Of a DNA stretch of 62,000 bases, positions 45,201-57,200 are shown piece by piece. The stretch is from Chrysomallon squamiferum. Taxonomy: Eukaryota > Mollusca > Gastropoda > Neomphalida > Peltospiridae. Location: contig CM022666.1 of NCBI GenBank assembly GCA_012295275.1, positions 12,455,275 to 12,517,274 of the forward strand, given 5' to 3'. The stretch's first letter is position 1; the number at the start of each line of letters is the position of its first letter. The position numbers and the translations under genes were made by a program. A model generated the notes under the pieces. The model saw nothing but the letters and a program-made list of their open reading frames with translations, was not told the DNA's origin and ran no database searches.

Positions 45201-48200
45201 AAACTGGCATGTAGAGTAAACAAGTTAAATGTCTGTGAGATGCGTCTAAATGTTTTATGAATTCTAAAAATTAAATAGTTTAAGAAAGTGAAATTTATGT
45301 GGTTTGAACAGGATTTTGGTTTGTTATGGTTCTTGTTTAGAAAGATTCAACTCTATAATAAAAGAAATACTGATATTAAACACAAAAAGAAAAACCAGAC
45401 CTGCAAAGTAAATTAGTTATTTCTCAGTCACACATGTAACTCCTCCAGACACACACACACACACTAAATTTACATGGTAGATTCACACACATACACAACA
45501 GTTAAATCTGCCATTTTAAAACTAGCTGATAAAAGTAACTTCACTGAATGCTGCACATTATGTTAAAGTGAGACCAAATGGTGTCACTTCTGCTTGTTTA
45601 ACAAATGTATGTTTTTTGAGAAGACATCACTTACTGGGAAAATATATAAATTCTAACAACCACAGTGTTGAACAAACTGTATATGAATTCTAGATTTCTC
45701 ATGACAAAACATGTTGTTCCGATCAAAATTAATTCAGTGACAAATCCTGACAATTAGATCTAGTAAAACTTTTTAAATGTTTTGAGATACTTTTAAGGCA
45801 ATGTGAGACAACATACTAGAAATTTTAGAATAACTAAAATAAACAAGTGCAATGGATAGTAAATGATAATTCTATGAACCCTAAATGCAAGAATTCTATC
45901 TGTTCCAAGTTTATCTTTTGCTACAGCCATGGAAACCAACAGATTTTTCAGCTATAAAATACGTTACAGAGGAACAGATTTTCTGAAGAAATGTACATTG
46001 TGTATATGCTGACAAAACTGTAGAGATATTTTGACAATGTTTTTTAATTATTTAGATTTTTTTATGTATTTTTTTTATATTATGTTCTTTTAATCAATCC
46101 ACCTTTATAAAGTGAAAACTATCAAAAATATCACCAAAATCCCTCTACTGTAATGTCACAAGACACTAATTTACAAGTGTTCCAACTTTTATTAGAACTG
46201 AATAGACAGTTACCGAGCAATTTTGACATCAGTGTCGCATGCAGAATGAAAATCGGAAAATGAGAAAACCGCAAACATAAGGAGAAACATAGTTAAAAAC
46301 TATTATTTATTTCTCAGATTTTGTTAACTTCACACACTCAGCAAGTCACTCAGCAACACATACACAAATGTTTCCTGTTTAAACTATGTTCATGTTTTAT
46401 TAAGGAAAACAAAATGATTTGATGCTAAAGAAACCAAAGTAAACTGACATGTAGAATTATCTGTCTTAAAGGATAATAAGTAATAATAGTTACATGATCT
46501 TTTTTGTCTCGAAGCAGGTCCATGGTGTGATAGAGAGAGTCCCGAGCCAGATTGAGAAGTATTGCTGACTGTTCTCTGGATTCCTTTGTTCCTTTTGTTT
46601 CTTCGTCTTTAGCAAGCCTTTTGTAAATCTGAAGAAATACACACTTTACTGCATCTCTAATATAATTTTTTAGTACTAGCAATGCGAATAAAACAGTTTT
46701 CTGATTAGAGAATTGGTAATTTAATATGACACTGGATTTATTTAACTTAAAATATTCCTTTGTTAAGATAAACGGATAGTTTAAGATTATAGAGGGTCCA
46801 ACATCAATATTGTTACTGATTGTACCAGTCAAAAAAAAAAAAAAAGCTAGGAATTAGTCATGTATAAAACTATATCATAACTTCTCCTGTAAAGTGATAA
46901 AATGCTGGCTTTTAAATAGTTTTAATATTATTTCATAATAGGTCACTGAAACAGTAAAATAGTAACTTGGAAGTATTATTTTATTAAACCATTTATTTGT
47001 ACTAGCACAGGTAGACCTTACTGTGGATTTTCGGAATCCAAAAGGTAGTAAGGATGTTAAATGCTATTCAAGTGTAATACCCAATGCATTACAATTTTAT
47101 TAAAGATTTAACAGAAACAGAAAAAATACAAAGATTGGGTTGTTAATATTAAGCACAAATGTTCTTAAAATGATAATTAATGAACTGTACAAGCCTTTTC
47201 AGAAACAAAGAAAGGAGATAAAATTATGTAAACATTTTCTGTTCTCACTTCTGCTGTGTGAAATGATGCCCATGGATTTGACAGATTCTTGAAACATTTT
47301 ATGGCTGTCTCGTATTCCTTGTTATTCATAGCAACAAGTCCTAGAGAGAAACTGGCTTCTTCCTTCAACTCCTCAATGACTTTTAAGTCTTCCATCACAT
47401 TGCAGTCAAACTCCCGGTCAGCCTCCACTACGAACAGTCGCATTTTGGGAACAGGCAATGTCTGATTTCTGAACGTAAGAGCAAAAATGTAATTACACAA
47501 GCAGGGTCAGAATATATCCTAGACACCTAAGATGCTATAATAACAGATATTATAAATTAATATGCAGACTAGAAGTACAAATGCTTAATAATATCCAAAC
47601 AGAAAAAATTATATTGGTTACGTAACACACTGTTATATGAATTAAGTAATAATTGCAACATTTTTTTTTTTAAATCAAAAGAACAAATACAGGTAAATGA
47701 TATCTGAAATGTTTTAGGAAATTTAAAACCAGATCAACAGGGAAACAAAAATATTCTGTCACATTTCTGTAACAGATTTGTTTAAAGTTAATAAAGGAAC
47801 AACTAAAAAGCAAATATAAGTATGCTAAAGTATTTACCTACATAATATTTTTCAAAAATTTCAATTAATTAATGTCTTAAAAATAAGAAGATATTTCAGT
47901 CATATATTGGGAAAAACGGTAAGACTTTTTAGGATATTTCTTAAATTTTTCAAAGATTTTCAAGGAGGACTTTTAAATTTAAAGCAATTCTGAGACATAT
48001 CTGATTCTTACTTCTGTAATCGTTCCAGCTGCTGAAGAACATTCTTCCAGTAAAAAGCAGCCCTCTCTGTGACACAGTGGATGTGATCAGAACCACCTCT
48101 ACCTTCATTTTCCAACTTCATCATGTCACTGGCCTGAAATTTCAAACATTATTCACTATTTCATCTCTCTCTCAGATTTGTCACTTACTGTTTAATCTTA

Positions 48201-51200
48201 CAGGGAAAAAAATCTACAAACTGCATGCAATTTGTATATTTCTTACCACAAAAAATATTATTTTGACTAAAATTATTTTCAATGACAAATTGTGAAAATT
48301 AAATCCTGTCAACTTTCTGAATATTCCTGATCCTTTTAAGTTGTATGTAACAAATGAAATTCCACCAAGTGAAAATGTCATTTTAAATGTCTAAATGAAA
48401 TGTTAAATGTCAAATTTACTGTTTTTCTTTGAGACAACAAACTTTTAAAATTTCCAATGTCTACATGTTATTATCTACACACATTTGCAAAAATACTCTT
48501 AGTCTTACATTTTATTTCAGTGATTCAGTTCAAAAATTAAAGTAATTCTAACTGTATCCTTATATTCTTTACATATATGTATCTATTTAAAAAAAAAAAG
48601 ATTAAAAAAATGGAAAAAGAAAATATACCATCATGTTTATAACTAAATCTCCAGTATGTTTCTTTAATATCTTTTTTTTTTCTTGGTCTCCATATTATTT
48701 TTTTAAACACAAGGAAGGAAAGGGCACTTACTCGTCTGTCAAAAGATCTTGCCAGATTTACAATCATTCTTGTAGACATCCCATGATTTCCCACCAGTCT
48801 CACAGTCTCAATCCCTCTCATCAGGGTGTGTCGCATCATGGAGAAGTTTTCCCTGCAATATTTACACCATTACAAACTTGTCATATTTAAAACTCTTCAA
48901 ATGGACTGCTTTTTTTTTTTTTTCAGTGTTTATCATATTATTACATAACATACACACACCAAAAAAAGCGCGAACTGCTTATATTGTCTCAAATGAAAAT
49001 CATTCATTATTCATGAATTTCAAATTGAGTCCTTTATATACTGACACACCTCTTACAATTAATTCTAAACAAATTTTACTGTTAAATAATAATAACAAAT
49101 TTTAAAATTTGTTCTATAAATGCATAAATTGTAAAAAAAAAAAAAAAAAAAAATTGTTTATAATATGTTAAAAAAGTATATAACATAAACTAAAAAATAA
49201 TTACTGTATATACTTGTGTACAAGGCGACCTTATGTATAAGTCGATGTGTATTTTAAGACCAAAAATTACGTCATTTTAGGTATTACTTGTGTATAAGTC
49301 GACTGTAGATTCCAGGCACCGTCACTATTTTTAGACCAGTGTGACAGTGCCATGAAGGCCTACATTGTACGCCTACTGTAACATAACTTGCATGAGCTGT
49401 AACTTGCACGAACATACCATAATAACGTAAATGCATGTATTACACGAGCTATAGCCTAAATGTATCATAAATAGTATCTCTTTAATGTAATAGGTCTAAC
49501 ATGGAGACCTAACTTACCGTTATATTTAGCCGTTCTATGATTTCACGATTGCAATATTATTTCACCAAATTCTTTACAATTATACAAGTGAGTTTTGTTT
49601 ATGAAATTAGGACCGATATTTAGTGCAATTTGGCAGAGAAGTCTGCATTCCTAGATAACTGCAAGACGCCGTAAGGCATAATGCCGTACTGACGGTTTTC
49701 TCGCTTTAAAATGTATTTTTATGTCATTAAACGGAAGAATATCATGTTTTACATTCATATTTGGTTTTGTCATTTAATGTTTCAAATTTTTTATACGATA
49801 AAATTATATTTTTGAAAAGCTGAAAGACCGCGATTATTTTAGATGCATCCCGTAGCAAAAAATATAAGTCAACCCCCCAAATATTATCTTAATATAGTCT
49901 CCCAAAAATTCGACTTATACACAAGTATATACGGTAAGTAACATTATACATTATAAAATGGCAATAAAATACTGTACATAAAAATTACCTAACTGTGTTG
50001 GTATAGAACATGTATGCAGCTTCCCACCACTCTGCTTGCTCCCGACTGCACAGAAGTTTACACAGACATGACGGAAGAAGCCACGGTTCTTCTGCATCAC
50101 AGTGACCAAGTTTGTGACGTTGTTGTTGGTAATACGCAGAACAACGCACTGATGCATACAGGAAACTCTGCAATATATGACAAATTTGAGAAATTTTGAA
50201 ATAGTAGTATTAATATACAAGTTCATAGAAAATTGTGATTGTTAGAATTTAGGTTTCGTTTTGATTACAAGATTAAACAATAAATGATAAATCTGTGAAT
50301 GAGATGAAATTGTGAATAATACAAAAGTGAAGAAGCATTGTTATTCAACGAAACAGTGAGAAAATTCTGGACTTTCTAGATACCACTAATGGAAATGGTA
50401 AGTTATACTGAATGTGTTTCAGCAGTAGTAGTATAATGTTACTAGTTGAGATATAGGACAAGTTGTGTTAGTAACTTTGAAAATAACAGTAGAAATAATA
50501 GTAATGATGGTGATGTATTTAACAGGGCTGTAGTAGCAACAAAAGTACTGGTGCTATATATATTGTAAAAAGTTGTAATAGCTGTAGAAAGTGCTGTTCT
50601 AGCAGTGATAATTGTAATAGCAACAACAATAATGATAATATAGTAATTGTTCCCATTTGATTGTTTATGAAGTATAATATTAAAATAAAAAACATTATAG
50701 ATGTATTTTGTATCTGGCCTATATACTGCCTCCAGTATAAATGATATAAAATAATCAGTAAAAAAACACTTAAATTTTAATTTATTAAATAATAATAATA
50801 ATAAAGAAAGAAAGAAAGAAAGAAAAAAAAACAAAAAAAGGATTAAAAAGAAGCTTGACTAACCTCGATGTCCAGCTGGCACAGAGATTCTGGAGAGCCA
50901 CTGTCCATAGAATGGACACTGAACTTCAACTTCTTGAATATTGGAAATCCATCTAAAACCAAACAACAGGTTGTTTACAAATAACAAATTTGTGATTATT
51001 GAAGCAGTACTAAACATTAAAACAAAAGTAACACATACACACACTTTAAAACAGAGTATAAAACTGATTTTGGATTCTGCTCGCTACAACACAGATGCTA
51101 GTAAAGTAAAGTTATTTTGTTCAATATTCTGCAAAACAGGTTGATCACTGTAAACAAAACTTTCAAATAATGGCTGAATTTTATTCATACTGTTATAGAC

Positions 51201-54200
51201 TGATCAAATAAATAAATAAATAAATAAATAAATAAATATCGCTTGGTTGGTACATATTCTTCCTACTCATTTGTTCTTCAATTTAATTATACCTGAAATT
51301 TTTAAAATTACAATAGAACTGTTAAATTCATTGTTCTATTAATACTGCAGAAGTTTTGCTGTCATCCAGGAAACAAGTAAGCAAGAAAGATTTTTATGAA
51401 TATGACTCAATAATAAATTTACCACAGTGAAGGTAACTGATGACAAATACCACTCATTCAGACCAACCTATCTCATTTGAAATTAACTTCTATACAAAGC
51501 CAAGATTTTACTTCATTCCACTAATTTCAATCAAGAAACAAGCTTCAGTTGTAGCTTTAACATTTCACAGAACTATCATTTAAATACTAAACTTCATTTT
51601 TCACTGATTTCCATTCCCCATAATTAAGAAATATTTAAACAACAGATATAAAATACTGCATAAGATGACTTGATTTTGGTGAATTTAACATATAAAGATG
51701 TAAGTGTTTATTGAACAGACATACAACTTACAGCTGGGTTGAGGAGCATCATTTATGGATGGATACCAGTTTAAAGCAATCCAGGTCAGCTCTGTTAGTT
51801 TTTCTGGCTGCAGCAGACATGCCTCTGTAAATTTAAATTTAAAACAAATATTTATGAACAGTTCAAAGGTTACAGTTTCATTTTAACAGTTATAAGGAAA
51901 GAACTTTGATCTTAAAGATAAACCTGATATTATTTCATACATTAATATTTAAGAGCAGGGATTAACAAGAACTAAATATCTACAATTTATGTTGTGGTGA
52001 AACAACATATCACTGTATCAACAATAGTAGTTACTAAAAACACTATTTTTGTAACCTCTTAATGTTAATCATCAATTTGCTATATTCAGATAATCATCAT
52101 TTTCCAATTAAAAAAAAAAGTGTATTTATTCAAACATTTATGCTGTACAAATTATTTACCTTTGTCAAATCGTATCAGCTGAGCAGCAAGAGGCACACTA
52201 AGGGTGGTGTCATCAAAGGATTTGCTTTGCATCAGGAAGGATTTATCCTTCTTTGACCTCTGTTCTCTCAGAGTAAACAAAATGTCATAAAGTTTGTCTT
52301 TGCCCTGCATAGCATGGAATGTCTGACAGGTGATTTCTGCCCAGTCTGGTTTGGCTGCAGATAATTTTTTCAGTAGATGACCTGGAAAAAAAATACAAAA
52401 AAAAAATTTGTTATGGAAAACATAAAAAACAAAATGCTTTACAGAATAGTAAATATTTCTTACTGGCTAAAGTATTTTACCATTTTTGCCATAAAAAAAC
52501 AAAATAAATAAAAAATGCATCCAAGTCATAAATTCCAATTTATAATTATATTCTTTCAAGATTTTACTTAACCTGATGCAAGTAACTTTTTCTGAATATT
52601 ACCTCCTTGACTTCGCCTGAAGTTGCTCAGTTTATGCAAGTAATCAAACAGTTTGGCCTGTTCTGACTTGGAGATCTTAACAAAGAGTCTTGACTGTGGG
52701 TCCTGGGTCTTGAATGTCTCACTGACCATGTAACACATTCCAGCCAAAGGTTTTACATCTTTCCATGACTGTTGTCCCTGATATTACAAAAAACATGCAG
52801 ATGTTATGGAATTTCAGAAAAAGTTAACATAAGTAATGTAGTCACATAAAAGATTTGACATATATTCATTACCTTGCATTTATAATTTATATATGACATA
52901 ATTATATTTACATCAAAGATTTGTTACCATTAGTATACGTGATTTAACAATATAGTTAAAGTTAGCAGGTGAATTTTGTCCAATATATCTGCTCACTCAG
53001 TTTTAAATATTTTTTTATCAGACTTAGTAATATTCAATTTCAGAATATTTCACTTTTTTGCAGCAGTTACAAAAAGCTATAATAAAGTAACATTACAAAA
53101 ATGCAGTTATTTTCTTTTGAAAAATAAAACACCCATAACAGTTACCTTTTGTGCTCTCTTTAACAGAAGAGTTCCCGCAAGAAAGAAAATCTGTCCTTGT
53201 ATTTCCTCCAAAAATGCCAGCCACTCTTCAGTTAGACCAGTGATGTTTATGGCTTCCTGCAGTGTCTGATCCAATCTGTCAAAACATCATTTTTCTTTGA
53301 GACAAGTTTATAAACACCATTACATTTTTCATTAATTGTTTATACTACAAAAATGAAATTTGTTAAAATAATAAATAATTTAGCAAATGCACAAGTTATG
53401 CTTTCCTAATTGTGAGAAAATGCATGTAAAGGTTCCTTTGCTGATAATGCAGTGGTATACAGAAGGGTGATTCCTCTCTCATAAAAAACTTTACACAAAA
53501 AACCCCACATACAAAGAAATTTAAAAAAATATAATAAAAATAAAAATAAAAATAAAAATCCCATTCCACATTATCTAATAACCTTTAATGTTTTCATTTG
53601 GTGATACAAAGAAATTGTATAAATATAATCTAAATATTTCCAAATGATGATTTATCAAGTTGTTTTTGTGTGTATGCGTATGTGTGTCTGTCTCTCTGTG
53701 TGTGTGTGTGTGTGCATGTGCATGCATAACGTGTTATACTAATTACTAATGAAATTTGACAAAACAGAATTATAGCTAAAAATTAACTGGGTACATTTTT
53801 TTTGTAGCTGTGATGTCATCACATCATGTAAAGATTAATTTCAAAGTCATTTATCTGGATCATCATAGAAACACTTGTGGTTAATGAAATATTCAATCGT
53901 ATGGTTAGTGTACTTACACATGTAACATTTCCACAGCAGAAACAGGTTCCCTGCAGCACATTCGGAGGTAAACAACTCGGCTGAGAGCAAACAGATTCTG
54001 CATGTAGAAACTGATATTCCCAGCACAGCCCTTTTCATTTCTATACACCTAGTAAAATATTAATAACATATATTTATGTGTGAGTATGTATGTATGTATA
54101 TATAGAGACAGACAAATAAATTATTCCTTAACATACATAAACAAATAATAACGATAACAATAATAATAATAATGATCAGTAGCAAGATATATATTAAGTT

Positions 54201-57200
54201 AGTTTCTGAACATGTTTTGACTCCCATTTCTTGCATGTTACAACTGATAACAACAGTACAAATTAATTTTAAATGTAAGAGCTAGCTCTGATGAATTATT
54301 ATTATGTGTACCATGAAAATATGTCATTAAATGTGTCCTTATACCATCAGTGACTGTGTATGTCATATGACTGCACAGTGAACTGGTAACATGTAGGTAG
54401 TGATGTAATAATATATACCAGACATTTATCAGTGAATGTTTGTCACAATTACAAAGTGGTACTCTATATAGATGTAATACACAAATATATAAGTGATATA
54501 TAGATGATAACTGCCAGTGGATGTGTATATAGTTATAATATACTGGTACAGAAGTAATAAATATCAATATTTATACAGATATAATCTACAGATACAGAAG
54601 TAATATACAGATGGTAAATGCCAGTGAATGTCTATATAGATATAAATATTCAGATATAGAATTTACCTGATAAATGTCAGTGAGTGCCTCATACCAGTCC
54701 ACACTGTTTACAAACATCATTTTGTTGTCACTTTCAACTGCTGTGTTGTAAGCGTTTTCAAATCGTCCAGTTTTCAGATATAGACGAAGAAGTTTCACTC
54801 TGAGATTCACATCTAATGGACGATTAGCCTAAAGTTGAAAATAGAAAAAAAATAAAAAATAAAAATACAAAGTCTGAAAATAGAACAAAAAAGATCTAAT
54901 AAATCAATGTTTAAACATAGAAAAAGAACAATAAAAAATACAGACTGAAAACAGAGTAAAAATGAAGAAGAAATGAAATTTACACAAAGAACATGGAAAA
55001 TCATACACAACCAAAGTTTAAACAAAAATAATAATAATAATAGTAATATGTAATTAAAGTTTAATTAAAACAAACACCAAGCACTACCAAAAACAAAACA
55101 ATGTCATAAAACACATTAAATATTTTTAGCAAAACTAAAACTGAAATAGTGAATGAAAAGGTTTTACATTCACCATAAACATTTATATTTGAGGTTATTA
55201 AGTTTGTTTTAAACCATACTAGATACAAGAACAGATATACTCACAATTTCTGAAACAAGAAGATTTTCAAGATCTCTGGTATCACCATCAGACTTCATCT
55301 CCACAATGATTTGCTTTAAAAAAAAAAGAATTATAATAATAATTCAGACATATGTTACTTATAATGATTATACATGTATAAAATATACACACTAAAAGAA
55401 TAAAGACATTTTCTTACATTTTAATAGGTAACAAAAAGTACATCTGGACCTATTTTTGTTGCCAAGTTGTACAATTATTTAACATGATAGTGATGTAACT
55501 GTAATGACATATTGAAATCTGGCCATTAAGGAAACTTGGCTCAACCAACACCAAGTTACTGCTTTCTCCCCGCCACACCTCAGATACCCACCTTTAGTTT
55601 AAACACAGCCTCACTGCTTGGAAAGAGACGTTCAGCTTTCTCCAACCAAAACTGAAAAACATATTATTTTTTTTTATATCGAATTACTTTTCTGAAAGTA
55701 AAATACTGCATTCAACTATTTATAAAATTGTGCTTTGTATTCACAAAAACTCTGCATAAAAAGAAATTGCTTCATTTCTGAAATCAAAATGAAATAAATT
55801 ATTTATTTTGAAAATGTTTGAAAAGCTATATAGAAAATGTGCATAGGCAACAAGTTGTGTACTTTTGATTTTTGTGAAAAGAAAATTGGAAAACCAATTT
55901 TTAATTTTAAAAAAAATAAAATTCTCTGAATATTTCATTAGTAAATTTTGATTTAAACAGAGATAAATTAACACTGTCAGTTACACTATAATGCAGTGAA
56001 GTATTTGAAATAGTGATGGGTCTGATGAAAGCGTTACCAACCGTGGCTCTTCCTGGATCAATATTTGTCTGGGTACACAACTCACAAACTGAAATGAAGA
56101 AAAGCAATGGCTTCGTCATAGTTTATCTGGGGGTTTTTACACAGTGTAAAACACACTCAAACAGGTTCACAAAAAAAACCCCAAGAAAGTTAGGACATCT
56201 TTGTTATTATTGCCATCTTATATTACTTAATGATTTACATGCGAGTAGATTAAGAAATACAAGCTAAACTATTTGGGTATAAAATAGTGAGTAATCATAT
56301 CTGAAAATAAACTATAAGTTTGTCCAAACAAGGTACACAGGATTTATTTATACTAATTTAAATACAACAGATAAAATTTAGAAATGTTTTTGGCAATCTT
56401 AAATTTAACTCTCAGAGACAGATTCATAAAATTATTTCTTCGTGAAAAATATAAAATCAGTCCTGGTATGTCACAGGTATTTTAAATCAATACCTGGCCT
56501 CTCTTATTTCAGTTATTTGAAAAAGAAACAATGGGACACTATATATGTTTCAATATATACACAGATCTATGTTCAGTGATATTTTGTAATATGTAAATGT
56601 TTTGTGCAAAGTTCTGCTGCTTACTTTTCAACACCAAATCTTTCTGTGAATTGTCCAGATCATAGGATCTAAAAATAAATTAAAAATTACTTCAAGGAAA
56701 GGGTTAACTATAATTTATAAGAATAAAGCTGTGATCTAGCATAAATAATAATTTTTTAAAAAGTCTGGCAAATTAAAGCACAACAAATTACTGTTGTTTA
56801 AACAAATCAGCAATTCATACTATGTTGTCAATCTACCCAGTATAATAAACCTTTCAAAAGTTTCTCACATAACCACAACATCAGTAAAAGTTTGTTCATT
56901 AACATATCAGTTACCATGCAACCAGCTTCGCCATCCTAAAACTTTTCATATAATTTCTCTATCCACATTTTGACTTTATAAAATTTTCATGATTACTGTT
57001 AATCAAAATTATTAAAAAAACGCACAAAGTTCTCTAATTACAATGTTTTTTGTTAAAGGAATGTGGAAAATCTTTTTAATTTTCTAGGTAAACTTTTTAA
57101 AAAAAGAGTAATAAGATCATATTTTTAGTCAGAAATGTATAAATAAGCTGATGCTATGGAATAAATATCACAAGTTTTTATAAATATCACAACAGCTCAG

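Noticed and set aside
54238-54567. 109-codon minus-strand ORF in a RanBP2 intron
   Set aside because: It lies between exons 54828-54667 and 54048-53918 and derives from TATATAGA-type repeats without domain similarity.
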